A model generated the notes under the pieces. That model made no database searches. It had not been told where the DNA came from and saw only the letters and a program-made list of their open reading frames with translations. A stretch of 64,000 nt of DNA, taken from assembly GCA_017303415.1 (NCBI GenBank), contig JAFLBJ010000001.1:2914001-2978000 (forward strand). Direction: 5' to 3'. Below, piece after piece: positions 32,598 to 42,033 of the stretch. Positions within the stretch are counted from its first letter, which is position 1. Each line of letters begins with the position of its first letter. Position numbers and translations under genes: made by a program. The DNA comes from Chitinophagales bacterium (GTDB taxonomy: Bacteria; Bacteroidota; Bacteroidia; Chitinophagales; Chitinophagaceae).

Positions 32598-33539
32598 TTA
32601 TTTCCCGGCGCCAACCTGTTTCATCATCATGGCCTGGATCTGGCGCATGGTATTTTCCATGCCTTCGGGGCTACCATCGAGGAAGATCACGTTGCCTTTG
32701 CCATATTCGGCAAAATTCTTAATGGCTTCGGTCCACATGGAGAAAAGGATCACGTTGGTATCCAGGTTGGCCTGTTTCATCTGCTCAGCGGCCTGGGTCA
32801 TACCTTCGGCTACTTCTTTACGGAAGAGTGCCACCCCTTGTCCTCGTAAGCGGGCTGCTTCGCGTTCTGCTTCCGCGGCGATCTTGATGGCATTTCCTTC
32901 GGCTTCGGCCGATTTGGTCTTGGTGATAAGGAGGGCCTGTCCTTCGTTCTCGGCGGCAGCTTTAAGGTTATTGCTCGCCACCACTTTGCTCATTGAATCC
33001 AGGATGAGTTTGTCAAAGGTGATATCGTTGATCTGGAGATCAAGCAAATGATAACCCCAGGTTTCAAGAGTATGATCGATCTCCGCTTTTACATATTCAA
33101 CGATCTCTTTGCGCAAGGCAAGGATCTCAGCTTGTTTTTTAGTCGCCACAAAGGAGCGGATATTTCCTTCGATGGTGCGGATCAGCGCCTGCATCAGGTC
33201 ACGATCGGCAATGAATTTGAAGGCGACCTTTTTGATCGTTTCCTCGTCTGCATTCTGTACGGAATAGAGCAGCATGCTTTTGAAATACACATTGGCCTGG
33301 TCCGATGTTACAGCCTGGAATTCCAATTCCACCGACCGGTTTTGAATGGATATCTTCCGGTATACTTTTTCCAGAAACGGTATTTTAAAGCGCAAACCGG
33401 GAGGTGCCACACGACGGTATTTACCAAAGAGCGTGATCACACCGATATATCCCTGATTGACTGTAAAAAGTCCACTAAAGAAGAATAAAACAATGGCAAG
33501 CAGCCACCAATACGTTGAAATATAATGTTCGAGTCCCAT
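32598..33539 (-). CDS. SPFH/stomatin-family membrane protein
   Basis: 313 residues from ATG 33539 (a GTG at 33557 would add six). One N-terminal membrane helix (WWLLAIVLFFFSGLF) is followed by the SPFH/band-7 domain (residues about 30-210, e.g. GLRFKIPFLEKVYRKI) and an Ala/Glu-rich coiled coil (ITKTKSAEAEGNAIKIAAEAEREAARL). Stomatin-like proteins form ring assemblies in the membrane and often scaffold proteases or channels. No NfeD or FtsH gene is beside it. It lies downstream of pepT in the same direction. Confidence 0.88.
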   Translation of the reverse strand: MGLEHYISTYWWLLAIVLFFFSGLFTVNQGYIGVITLFGKYRRVAPPGLRFKIPFLEKVYRKISIQNRSVELEFQAVTSDQANVYFKSMLLYSVQNADEETIKKVAFKFIADRDLMQALIRTIEGNIRSFVATKKQAEILALRKEIVEYVKAEIDHTLETWGYHLLDLQINDITFDKLILDSMSKVVASNNLKAAAENEGQALLITKTKSAEAEGNAIKIAAEAEREAARLRGQGVALFRKEVAEGMTQAAEQMKQANLDTNVILFSMWTEAIKNFAEYGKGNVIFLDGSPEGMENTMRQIQAMMMKQVGAGK

Positions 33540-33571
33540 TTGAAAAATATTTGACACAAGTTAACGAATCC

Positions 33572-34831
33572 CTATTCACCCGCTCCACTTCTTTTGGCAC
33601 AAATTTGCACCAGGTTCACCAGTGTTTCAACACTCTTTTCCATATCCTGCACGCTGACATACTCATACTTTCCATGCAGGGCCATTTCACCGGTAAAGAT
33701 ATTCGGGCAAGGGAGCCCCATAAAGGATAACCGGGCACCGTCAGTACCCCCGCGAATGGGCTCGGATATAGGCTCTATACCCGCTTCCTGCATGGCTTCA
33801 CGGGCAAATTCAACCACCTGAGGATGCTGATCCAGCACCTCGATCATATTGCGGTATTGTTCCCGGGCCAAAAACTCAGCGTTGGCACCCGGAAAACGCT
33901 TTAGTGTTTCAAGTATCTTATCCTTGAGGTATTCCTGGTAGGCGGGTAATTTGGGTGTATGGTGGTCTCGAAGGATGAATTCAACAGTTGCTTTTTCAAC
34001 CGTTCCCTGCATCTGAACCGGATGAACAAATCCATACCTACCTTCTGTTGCCTCCGGTGCCAGTTCATCTTTGGGCAGCGAATCAATAAAGTGACTGGCC
34101 ACTTTGAGGGCACTGACCATTTTGTCCTTGGCATCACCTGGATGGGCGCTGATGCCATGAAAGATCACGGTGGCGCCATCTGCAGAAAAGTTCTCATACT
34201 CCAGGGCCCCTCTCTCGCCACCATCCAGTGTATAGCCAAAATCGGCACCGAGTTTTTTCATATCCAGTTTATCCACTCCTTTCCCTATTTCCTCATCGGG
34301 TGTAAACAGCAGGCGGATCTTACCATGTGGAACAGAAGGATGGGAGATAAGGTATGCAGCCAGGTCCATGATAATAGCAACACCTGCTTTATCATCCGCT
34401 CCCAACAAGGTGGTGCCTGACGCGGTGATGATATCCTCTCCAATTTTCTTAAGTAAATACGGATGTTGTGCAGGTGTGATCACTACGGATGGATCATCGG
34501 GTAGTACAATATCACCGCCATCATAATGGCGGTGAAGCAGGGGTTTCACCCCGGTACCTGAACAATCGGGCGAGGTATCCATATGCGCGCAAAAACAGAT
34601 CACGGGTACAGCCTTATTAACCGTGGCGGGAATGGTGGCAAAAACATAACCCCATTCATCCATTTGGACATCTTCAGCCCCCATGGCCTTTAATTCCTCC
34701 ACCAAGACCCGTCCGAGGTCCTTTTGTTTTTCGGTGGATGGGAAGCTCCCGGAATGGGGGTCGCTCTGCGTGTCGATCTGAACATACCGCATTAGTCTTT
34801 CAGCCACTGTATATTGATAGTCAAGGGACAT
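33572..34831 (-). CDS. pepT: Peptidase T (tripeptidase)
   Basis: 419 residues. M20B metallopeptidase with zinc-site motifs CAHMDTSPD, LGADDKAGVA and TPDEEIGKG, the HPGDAKDKMV dimer-domain block, and RGGTDGARLSFMGLP with the C-terminal Gly-rich loop. It removes N-terminal residues from tripeptides in the cytoplasm. A TANNTTCG box (34849-34856, minus) precedes it. Confidence 0.95.
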   Translation of the reverse strand: MSLDYQYTVAERLMRYVQIDTQSDPHSGSFPSTEKQKDLGRVLVEELKAMGAEDVQMDEWGYVFATIPATVNKAVPVICFCAHMDTSPDCSGTGVKPLLHRHYDGGDIVLPDDPSVVITPAQHPYLLKKIGEDIITASGTTLLGADDKAGVAIIMDLAAYLISHPSVPHGKIRLLFTPDEEIGKGVDKLDMKKLGADFGYTLDGGERGALEYENFSADGATVIFHGISAHPGDAKDKMVSALKVASHFIDSLPKDELAPEATEGRYGFVHPVQMQGTVEKATVEFILRDHHTPKLPAYQEYLKDKILETLKRFPGANAEFLAREQYRNMIEVLDQHPQVVEFAREAMQEAGIEPISEPIRGGTDGARLSFMGLPCPNIFTGEMALHGKYEYVSVQDMEKSVETLVNLVQICAKRSGAGE

Positions 34832-34964
34832 AGAGGAATTTTAGGGTTCGAATATACATGAATCCCTGTTTCCGCCCTGTATGAAAACAGCGCGTTTATC
34901 AAAAACCGGGTGGATTAAAAATGAAAATGCCTTACCTTTTAGGTGAACCAAACCAACGATTAAC

Positions 34965-35507
34965 ATGAAAAAAATGCTCATTGGGGCCATCGTGGGAGGA
35001 TTACTCCTGATGGTCTGGCAAACACTTTCCTGGACAGTACTTCAACTTCACTACAAGGCCACAGAGTACACCCCCAAACAGGATACGATCCTGGCAGTAT
35101 TGGAGTCGCAATTAGAAAAAGATGGATCCTATTTTATGCCTGGCCATCCCAAAGATGCGTCCATGGAAGTAATGGAAAAAACAATGGCCGATGCCGTAGG
35201 CAAACCCTGGGCGCAGGTTAGTTATCATTCCAAATTGGAGGATAATATGACCATGAATATCATCAGGGGATTATTGGTTGACATTGTGTTGGCCTGGCTG
35301 CTTTGTTGGGGATTATCCAAAATGAATGCACCCTCATTTTCCACTATATTACTTACCAGCCTGGGGGCGGGATTGATCGCCTTCTTAAATGGCATTTATA
35401 CCATGCATATCTGGTTCGAATCATTCGACCTGATGAATCATCTCGTCGATTCAGTTGTGAGTTGGGGATTGTGTGGGCTGTGGCTGGGATGGTGGTGGAA
35501 AAGATAA
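34965..35507 (+). CDS. Unrecognised membrane protein
   Basis: 180 residues. One N-terminal hydrophobic helix (residues 4-24), a hydrophilic segment of about 75 residues with PGHPKDASMEVMEK, then three hydrophobic segments (about 100-118, 124-145, 155-178) ending in a Trp-rich stretch (GLWLGWWWKR). I do not recognise a family. A near-consensus -7 box (TACCTTTT) lies upstream, which supports expression. It is convergent with the FKBP gene across a strong palindrome. Confidence 0.7.
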   Translation: MKKMLIGAIVGGLLLMVWQTLSWTVLQLHYKATEYTPKQDTILAVLESQLEKDGSYFMPGHPKDASMEVMEKTMADAVGKPWAQVSYHSKLEDNMTMNIIRGLLVDIVLAWLLCWGLSKMNAPSFSTILLTSLGAGLIAFLNGIYTMHIWFESFDLMNHLVDSVVSWGLCGLWLGWWWKR

Positions 35508-35508
35508 G

Positions 35509-35595
35509 TACACGAATTAAATCGAATGACCCGAATTGCACAAATTCATAAATAAAAATTCGTGCAATTCGGGTCATTCGTCTTCATTCGCGCCA
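35509..35595. repeat. CGAAT-family palindrome between convergent genes
   Basis: A perfect 19-bp stem (35523-35541 with 35562-35580) is embedded in arms of CGAAT-type units about 9 bp apart. It starts right after the membrane-protein stop and ends just before the FKBP stop, so it probably terminates both. Confidence 0.85.
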
Positions 35596-35601
35596 CATAT
35601 T

Positions 35602-36057
35602 CTATGGCATCAAAATAATCGGGCTTCCCCCAACTATTTCTACCAATTCAATATCAAACACCAGTTCTTCGCCGGCGAGGGGGTGGTTGGCATCGAGAAC
35701 CACATTTTCACCTTCGATCTCAGCTACACGAACCTGGAATTGTTCTCCGGATGCATTGTTCATTACCAATGGCATTCCCACTTCTACTTCCATTCCTTCG
35801 GGGAAACGGTCTTTAGGGAAATTGATCATCATATCGGGATTACGGGGGCCATAGGCATCATCCACGGGAATCGTCACGGTCTTTTTATCGCCAACGACCA
35901 TACCCATTACTCCATTATCGAATCCTTTGATCACCATACCACTGCCTACTTCAAATTCAAGGGGCTGGCGTCCCGCGGAACTATCGAAAGTTTCACCACT
36001 GGTTAATTTTCCATGATAGTGGACTTTCACCTTATCGCCACTCTTTACCTGTTGCAT
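35602..36057 (-). CDS. FKBP-type peptidyl-prolyl isomerase (SlyD-like)
   Basis: 151 residues. The FKBP core is split by an insert-in-flap domain as in SlyD: VKVHYHGKLTSGETFDSS, PLEFEVGSGMVIKGFDNGVMGM, then the flap VDDAYGPRNPD ... and LVFDIELVEI. The His-rich metal-binding tail of E. coli SlyD is absent. It catalyses proline isomerisation and has chaperone activity in the cytoplasm. A perfect -7 box (TATTTTTG) is 17 bases upstream. Confidence 0.92.
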   Translation of the reverse strand: MQQVKSGDKVKVHYHGKLTSGETFDSSAGRQPLEFEVGSGMVIKGFDNGVMGMVVGDKKTVTIPVDDAYGPRNPDMMINFPKDRFPEGMEVEVGMPLVMNNASGEQFQVRVAEIEGENVVLDANHPLAGEELVFDIELVEIVGGSPIILMP

Positions 36058-36074
36058 TTTTTGTTGTTTTTAGT

Positions 36075-36082
36075 CAAAAATA
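36075..36082 (-). promoter_or_regulatory. -7 promoter box (TATTTTTG) of the FKBP gene
   Basis: Exact consensus on the minus strand, 17 bases before the FKBP ATG, in the gap divergent to the NamZ-like gene. Confidence 0.5.
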
Positions 36083-36186
36083 AAGGCGGAAAGGTAGCCC
36101 ATAATTCCTAAATGCAACCGGGAAATATTTTAGGCCGTCTATATCAAATATTTAGTGAAATTGGGAAAAGTGAATTATGTTTAATC

Positions 36187-37413
36187 ATGAAACAGATCCT
36201 TGCCATACTTAGTCTTCTTGCCCTGCTCAATACCTCTGCCCTTTCCCAATCAGACAGGGTCATTGCAGGAGCGGAAAGGATTTCGGTTTACCTCCCTATG
36301 CTGGAGGGCCGGACCGTTGGAATTTTTGCCAATCAAACCTCCATGGTTGGCAATACCCATTTGGTAGATACGTTGCAGAAATTAGGGGTCAAAATCGCTG
36401 CCATTTTTGGCCCTGAACACGGGTTCAGGGGTAATGCCGATGCCGGTGAAAAAGTGGCTAATTATATTGATAAACAAACGGGTATTCCGGTCATCTCCCT
36501 GTATGGGAGCAAGAGAAGACCCTCACTGGAAGATGTGAAGAATATTGATATCCTGATCTTTGATATCCAGGATGTCGGTGTTCGGTTCTATACTTATATT
36601 TCCTCCCTCCAGGAATATATGGAAGCGGCCTTTGAATATGGCAAACCCCTGCTCCTGCTTGACCGGCCCAATCCCAATGGCCATTATGTGGATGGCCCGG
36701 TTCTCGATCGCAAATTCCAATCCTTTGTGGGAAAACAACCGGTACCCATCGTGTATGGCATGACGATCGCGGAATACGCCATGATGATCGCCGGGGAGAA
36801 ATGGCTGAGTGAAAAAGCCAATGAACGTTTTGATCATTACCGGACAGCCCAAAACTCGCCCGATACACCTTTTCATTTCCAGGTGATCAAGTGCAAGAAC
36901 TATACACACCAAACGCCTTATGAATTACCGGTAAGACCCAGTCCCAACCTGCCGGATATTCAATCCATACTTCTATACCCCTCCACCTGTTTCTTTGAAG
37001 GCACCGTATTGAGTGAGGGCCGGGGAACGGATAAACCGTTTCAGGTATTTGGCCATCCGGCCTATCCAAAAACCATGTACTCCTTTACTCCCAACCCCAA
37101 TGAGGGAGCCAAGAGTTCCAAACTTTATGGGCAACTATGTTACGGTTGGAACCTTTCCGGAACTGCAGCAGCTGTCAGGAAAGAAGTGGACAATAAGATC
37201 CAGCTAAAATGGATCTTGGATGCCTATCAGTTATTCCCGAAAAAAGACAGCTTCTTTATTCCCAATCAACATTTTAACCGCCTGGCCGGTAATGATATTT
37301 TGATCCGGCAAATAAAAGAGGGCAAATCAGAAAAAGAGATCCGGGATAGTTGGGAACCGGAACTGTCAAAATTCAAGGCAATACGGAAAAAGTATCTGCT
37401 TTACGAAGAATAG
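36187..37413 (+). CDS. namZ: NamZ-like exo-beta-N-acetylmuramidase (DUF1343, GH171)
   Basis: 408 residues from the ATG at 36187, where a signal peptide begins (KQILAILSLLALLNTSALSQ); the frame is open upstream to 36112, but without signal-like sequence. DUF1343 features include GIFANQTSMVG, FGPEHGFRG, DIQDVGVRFYTYISSLQ and the RPSPNLPDIQS stretch. NamZ enzymes release MurNAc from the non-reducing end of peptidoglycan fragments and work with hexosaminidases such as the GH20 at 26 kb. Probably periplasmic. The assignment rests on domain recognition. Confidence 0.88.
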   Translation: MKQILAILSLLALLNTSALSQSDRVIAGAERISVYLPMLEGRTVGIFANQTSMVGNTHLVDTLQKLGVKIAAIFGPEHGFRGNADAGEKVANYIDKQTGIPVISLYGSKRRPSLEDVKNIDILIFDIQDVGVRFYTYISSLQEYMEAAFEYGKPLLLLDRPNPNGHYVDGPVLDRKFQSFVGKQPVPIVYGMTIAEYAMMIAGEKWLSEKANERFDHYRTAQNSPDTPFHFQVIKCKNYTHQTPYELPVRPSPNLPDIQSILLYPSTCFFEGTVLSEGRGTDKPFQVFGHPAYPKTMYSFTPNPNEGAKSSKLYGQLCYGWNLSGTAAAVRKEVDNKIQLKWILDAYQLFPKKDSFFIPNQHFNRLAGNDILIRQIKEGKSEKEIRDSWEPELSKFKAIRKKYLLYEE

Positions 37414-37436
37414 TGATCTGTCAAATTCCCAAATGT

Positions 37437-38057
37437 TCAAATTAGTCGACTCTGCGTAGCCATTCGAATCAAGGCTGCAATGTTTTTCGCTTCGAATTTG
37501 GCCAGCAGGTTTTTTCGGTGTGTGTCGACAGTGGATACACTGATAAATAATTTTTGGGCGATCTCATTATTGGTCATGCCATCGGCGATCAGTTCGAGAA
37601 TTTCTTTTTCGCGTCGGGTAAGAACAGGCACCGGAGTTTCGGCGGATTGACGAAGTGATTGAGCCGCCTCCAAACTCAGGTAGAGTTTGCCCTTCATCAC
37701 CTCCTGTATTCCTTCCATCAATTCTTCCTGTGAAGCATTTTTCAGAAGGTAACCAGAGGCCCCATTTTCCATCATTTTCTGGATAAAACTCTGCTGGTTA
37801 AATGTGCTTAATCCAAGAATAAAAATTGTGGGAAATGCCTTTTTAACTTCGACACAAAGGTCGATCCCACTTTTATCGGGGAGATTGATATCCATCAGCA
37901 CAACATCAACTTCATTTTGTTTCAGGAAGGCGAGACAGGAGGATGCCGTCATGGCATGTCCTACCCATTCGATCGAGGCTTCGTGTTGAAGTAAGGATCG
38001 GATTCCTTCCACCACCATATAGTGGTCATCCACAATGAATACTTTCGTCGGCATCAT
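37437..38057 (-). CDS. NarL/FixJ-type response regulator
   Basis: 206 residues. Receiver domain with phospho-acceptor Asp56 (DVVLMDINLPDKSG) and acidic pocket IVDDH; C-terminal LuxR-type helix-turn-helix (LTRREKEILELIADGMTNNEIAQKLFISVSTVDTHR, about residues 143-190). Its ATG overlaps the stop of the TPR histidine kinase by four bases, so the two form a cognate pair. Possible targets include the divergent CDC-like gene. Confidence 0.93.
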   Translation of the reverse strand: MMPTKVFIVDDHYMVVEGIRSLLQHEASIEWVGHAMTASSCLAFLKQNEVDVVLMDINLPDKSGIDLCVEVKKAFPTIFILGLSTFNQQSFIQKMMENGASGYLLKNASQEELMEGIQEVMKGKLYLSLEAAQSLRQSAETPVPVLTRREKEILELIADGMTNNEIAQKLFISVSTVDTHRKNLLAKFEAKNIAALIRMATQSRLI

Positions 38058-39991
38058 GAATTGATTTCAATATGAATGGATGTTCCTTTACCGGGCTCGG
38101 ATTGTACATCCCAGCGTCCTTTGAGGTAACTGATCCGGCTTTGTATATTGGTCCACCCAATACCCCTTGCCCCTTTGAGAATAAGCGGGTCAAAGCCTTT
38201 GCCATCATCTTCTACAGTAATGCTGGTGCCCTCTGCCGTATGTCCCACCTGTACAATGGCTGTTCTTGCCGCGGCATGTTTCATCGTATTGTTCAACAAT
38301 TCCTGTACGATCCGATAGATCGTGATCGCGGTGGATTGTTCCCAATGTACCCCATCCATACCAAAGGATTGATAGGTGACGGTTAAAGCGCCTGATTGGT
38401 TAATGTCGTTGCAGAAATCGCGGAGGGCTGTATCCAACCCAAACTTTAACAGGGCTTCGGGCATCATGTTGTGCGCGACGCGGCGCATTTCCTTGATCGA
38501 GCTGTCCAGCATATCCATACTCCGCTCAAAAGCCTGTTGGTTTTCGGGCGTCATGATCTGGTTTCCTTTCATGGTATTCAATGAGTATTTGATTCCGGAT
38601 AACATGCCTCCCAATCCATCATGGAGGTCTTTGGCCAGGCGGCTTCTTTCCTGCTCCTCCCCTTTCAGCACAGCCTCGGTTGCCATGAGTTGCTTTTCGG
38701 TCTCCAGTTCCTGGATTCGCTGTACCTGAAGGCGCTGTTTGTGCCGGTAGTTAAGATAGAGCAGAGAAGAGATCAGTAAAAGAGCGACCGCTCCTCCGAT
38801 CAGCATATAGTTAAGTGTGGTCTTTTGCCTTAGGCTGGCCTGCTGCAGGCGTATCTGATTATCCTTCCGTTCGGATTCATACTTCTTTTCCAGTTGCAGC
38901 GTGGTTTGTTGAACCAATTCACCATTGAGGCTGTCCCCCAGAATGGTTGAAGTACGGAGGGCTTCTTCTGCTTCCTGCACCCGGTGCATGGCAAAAAGTA
39001 CACTGGATAAGGTTTCTAAATTCCTTCGGTGTTGCACCCGTTGGTCAGAATAGGTGGTGATCTCCAGTGCCTGGTCCATGTGTTTTTTGGCCAATGGGAG
39101 TTCATTTTTCCATAAATAGTAAATGGCCATTCCGCGGTTGGCAATGGCTTCACTTTCCTTCGCCCCCATTCGCTGGCTCAGCTCCAACGCCCTTTTGAAA
39201 TAAGGATATAGCTGGCTATACTGATTGGTCTGTATCAGGCAATCGCCCAGGTTGAGCATATTTGTGGTTTCGATCTGGAGATCACCGATCTCCTTACCCA
39301 ATGCCAGCGATTCTTTAAAATAAGAAACGGCTTTCTCCATCTTGCCGGTGTTCACATAACTCAACCCGGTATTACTGAGGGCAATCGCCAGTGAATATTT
39401 ATCCCCGGACTGCCTAAAATAAACGATCGCGCCTTCTCCCAATTCGATCGCTTTATCATACCGGTGTAATTCCGCATAAAGCAATTGTAGAATATCCTTG
39501 CTTTTCGCTTCCAATTTCTCATTCTTAAGCAACGCAAACACTTTTTTTCCTTCCTCATATTGAATGATAGCGCTATCATACAGTCCGGCATATTGATAGG
39601 CCGTCCCGGTATTGAACAGGCATTTTGCCAGATACTCTGTATGATTGATCTGCCTTGCCAGTTCCACCGAACGATGGTTGAGTTGAATGGAGGAATCATA
39701 ACGCCCCTCCATGTTCAGTAGGTAGGTATAGTTGGTGATGAAACGGATCTCCCCCAGGGTATAATCCATCTTTCGGCTAAGTTCACGGGCCTGGCGATAA
39801 TAGGCTTTGGCTGTGCCGGGTTCGGTTCCTTCATACTGTTGCCCGATACTGATCAACAGGAGTACTTTATTCGTATCCTCTTTGGCGGCCGGTAATAGGC
39901 GAAGCAGACTGTCCCTGTTCATGAGCTCCTGTCCCTGGACAAAAAAGGGCAAAAACCAAAAAAGACCAGTATATAGTAATAGCGACTTCAT
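38054..39991 (-). CDS. TPR-containing sensor histidine kinase (HisKA_3)
   Basis: 645 residues. A signal peptide is followed by six or more tetratricopeptide repeats (about residues 40-360; e.g. ALSNTGLSYVNTGKMEKAV), one membrane helix (YMLIGGAVALLLISSLLYL, about 400), a coiled coil, HisKA_3 with His457 in KDLHDGLGG, and HATPase_c (NNTMKHA, VEDDGKGFD, GIGWTNI). The TPR region is periplasmic and probably senses a protein or peptide. Coupled to the response regulator downstream; its start is 174 bases from the divergent CDC-like gene. Confidence 0.92.
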   Translation of the reverse strand: MKSLLLYTGLFWFLPFFVQGQELMNRDSLLRLLPAAKEDTNKVLLLISIGQQYEGTEPGTAKAYYRQARELSRKMDYTLGEIRFITNYTYLLNMEGRYDSSIQLNHRSVELARQINHTEYLAKCLFNTGTAYQYAGLYDSAIIQYEEGKKVFALLKNEKLEAKSKDILQLLYAELHRYDKAIELGEGAIVYFRQSGDKYSLAIALSNTGLSYVNTGKMEKAVSYFKESLALGKEIGDLQIETTNMLNLGDCLIQTNQYSQLYPYFKRALELSQRMGAKESEAIANRGMAIYYLWKNELPLAKKHMDQALEITTYSDQRVQHRRNLETLSSVLFAMHRVQEAEEALRTSTILGDSLNGELVQQTTLQLEKKYESERKDNQIRLQQASLRQKTTLNYMLIGGAVALLLISSLLYLNYRHKQRLQVQRIQELETEKQLMATEAVLKGEEQERSRLAKDLHDGLGGMLSGIKYSLNTMKGNQIMTPENQQAFERSMDMLDSSIKEMRRVAHNMMPEALLKFGLDTALRDFCNDINQSGALTVTYQSFGMDGVHWEQSTAITIYRIVQELLNNTMKHAAARTAIVQVGHTAEGTSITVEDDGKGFDPLILKGARGIGWTNIQSRISYLKGRWDVQSEPGKGTSIHIEINS

Positions 39992-40128
39992 AAAGAAAAG
40001 TAGAAATAATACCTCATACTACAAATTAACAACCATGCAACCCCTCCCCTTCTCCCCCTTTTCCATGATTTTTCAATAATTCTAAAATCTCCTGTTTTTA
40101 GGGGAGTGATTGAGGGTTCGTCTGATTC

Positions 40129-40136
40129 TATTTTCG
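40129..40136 (+). promoter_or_regulatory. Near-consensus -7 box (TATTTTCG) of the CDC-like gene
   Basis: Matches TANNTTTG except C for T at position 7, a variant seen upstream of several other genes here. It lies 29 bases before the ATG at 40166 and within the GTG-started longer frame, which supports the downstream start. Confidence 0.45.
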
Positions 40137-40165
40137 ACCCATCAATCACAAAAAATAAAAATAAA

Positions 40166-41863
40166 ATGAAAAAGACCTTAGCGTTGCTCCTTTTTATGGT
40201 AGCCATAGGAAATCTGGCACAGGCCCAGTTTCAACGCGTATCAAAAACCCCGACCAAAGCGACCTCTCAGCCCATTAAGCAGGTGAAAAATCCGGCCGCC
40301 ACACCCAAAGTAATTGGTACGGTGATCAAGCCTGCCGGTAACTTCACCAATCCTACCCATGTATATACACAGCCCGATGGTGGACGCCTGTATACCACGA
40401 TCCGGCAGAACCCGCAAAATGTCACCAACAACTTTGGTGGCGTAATTAAAGAAACCGTATCCGGTCGTACCGAACAAAACCAGGGAATGGACAATTGTGT
40501 CAGTGAGGTAAAGAACATCAACGCCCAAAGCCTGACCTTCATGAATGTCAACTACAATCAGCAGGCCATCCATATTTTCCCGGGGGCCATCTATTCCTTT
40601 ACCAATTTCTTCTCCGGTAACTTCCGGCCATTGGAACAAGGACGTAACGCCATCACAATTGCTACCGATAACCTGGCAAACAGCACCGGCTCCACCTTTG
40701 AAGAGGTGACCAACCCGACCATGAACAACATCAACAGTAAGATCGCAACACTGATCCGCCCATTTTCCACCACAACAGGAAGCGCGAATATCCAGTACCG
40801 TGTTTTTACCTCAGACAATGATGCCGACCTCTCCATCAAGCTGTCTGCCGGAGGTGGTTATGCAGGTTTTAAAGCCTCTGGCGGTTTCAATATCAGCCAG
40901 ACAGAAAAGAAATACTATCTCACCATAGACGCCATCAAGCCTTTGTACACACTGACTACTTCCGTACCAGCGAGTGGCTTCTTTTCCGATAAAACCATCG
41001 AGGCCAATAACCCCAACCTGATGGTGATCAAGAGTGTGACCTATGGCGCCAGAGTATTGGCCAACCTGGAGATCACCGTTGTTACCAATAAAGACGATGT
41101 GGATTTCAAAGCCAGTTTTGGCGCGGATAGCGGAAAAGGTGTTTCAGCCAATGCCTTTGCCACCTTCAATTACTTAAAAAGCAGTAAAGCGGCTTCTACC
41201 ACGGCCAATGTGTATATCATTGGTGGCCCCATGAATACAACCATTCTTTCTACAGATAAACTGCAAACAGAGATCACCGATCTGCTTTCAAGATGTAATT
41301 ATCAGAGCGCCCAACCCATTTCCTATTCCTTTATGGACCTGAACGGGAATATCCTGGGTATTGAAACGGCCACTGATAAATTCACCGTCAGAAAATGTGT
41401 GCCCAAATCTTCCACCTACCGGCTTTCTACCGCCACGATTACCCTCTATACAGGTAAGGACAATAAGGAGCAAGGATCAAATGCCATTGCGGAACTGGTG
41501 AATTCCAAAAACCTGATGGTAGCGGAGAATAACTTCAACAATATTGAATTCAAAAGCTCCAACGATATTGCCATGCATGTACGGTCAGGGGTTAACCCCG
41601 ATGACCTGCTCATGGAATCCTTCTCCAGTTCCGGAGGCTATGTAGATGTATTTTTTGATCCCAAACCGATCTTCCTTGATTTTGATGCCTGGAATATTAC
41701 CGGCGCTGTAATCACCTTGAATTTCATGGATCAAAATAACTCCATTGTGCAAAAACAGATCCAGTTCAATAACCTGGCCGTGTTAATGCAAAAAAATCAG
41801 CAACGTCTCCGCCTGCCCTTTAATGGACTTTTCCAACCAGGTGGTGCGTTTATGCCGAATTAA
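40166..41863 (+). CDS. Cholesterol-dependent-cytolysin-like (CDC-like) secreted protein
   Basis: 565 residues from the ATG; the signal peptide ends near LAQAQ (residue 20). The thiol-activated cytolysin core can be traced: IHIFPGAIYSF (about residue 135), VIKSVTYGARVLANLEI with DVDFKASF (about 285-310, like the VSSVAYGR ... KLETTS ... AAFKA block of CDCs), and VYIIGGPMNTT ... PISYSFMD (about 350-400). The C-terminal 140 residues do not match CDC domain 4, and the Trp-rich undecapeptide is absent. Such CDC-like proteins occur in Bacteroidota; some form pores with a partner. Divergent from a two-component system. The call rests on motif recognition, not a search. Confidence 0.7.
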   Translation: MKKTLALLLFMVAIGNLAQAQFQRVSKTPTKATSQPIKQVKNPAATPKVIGTVIKPAGNFTNPTHVYTQPDGGRLYTTIRQNPQNVTNNFGGVIKETVSGRTEQNQGMDNCVSEVKNINAQSLTFMNVNYNQQAIHIFPGAIYSFTNFFSGNFRPLEQGRNAITIATDNLANSTGSTFEEVTNPTMNNINSKIATLIRPFSTTTGSANIQYRVFTSDNDADLSIKLSAGGGYAGFKASGGFNISQTEKKYYLTIDAIKPLYTLTTSVPASGFFSDKTIEANNPNLMVIKSVTYGARVLANLEITVVTNKDDVDFKASFGADSGKGVSANAFATFNYLKSSKAASTTANVYIIGGPMNTTILSTDKLQTEITDLLSRCNYQSAQPISYSFMDLNGNILGIETATDKFTVRKCVPKSSTYRLSTATITLYTGKDNKEQGSNAIAELVNSKNLMVAENNFNNIEFKSSNDIAMHVRSGVNPDDLLMESFSSSGGYVDVFFDPKPIFLDFDAWNITGAVITLNFMDQNNSIVQKQIQFNNLAVLMQKNQQRLRLPFNGLFQPGGAFMPN

Positions 41864-41889
41864 GATTACAATTTGGAGATTCGGGATTT

Positions 41890-42000
41890 TACCGCAGAGA
41901 ACAAGAGGACGCAGAGTTACGCAGAGGTTTTATTGATTATTTATACTTATTCCTTTATAATTTCTCAGCGTTACTCCGCGCCCTCTTGTTCTCTGCGGTA
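41890..42000. repeat. GCAGAG-family two-arm element
   Basis: Left arm 41890-41927 and right arm 41964-42000 pair perfectly over the outer 19 bases and imperfectly inward. The arms are nearly the same sequence as those at 58.0 kb, so this is a dispersed repeat. It follows the CDC-like gene directly. Confidence 0.88.
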
Positions 42001-42033
42001 AATCCAAAATCTCCCATTTCTTCAAATCAGCAA

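Noticed and set aside
41986..42033. TTG start of the secreted protein at 42.0 kb
   Set aside because: It lies in the right arm of the repeat; the signal peptide begins at the ATG at 42034 or 42043.
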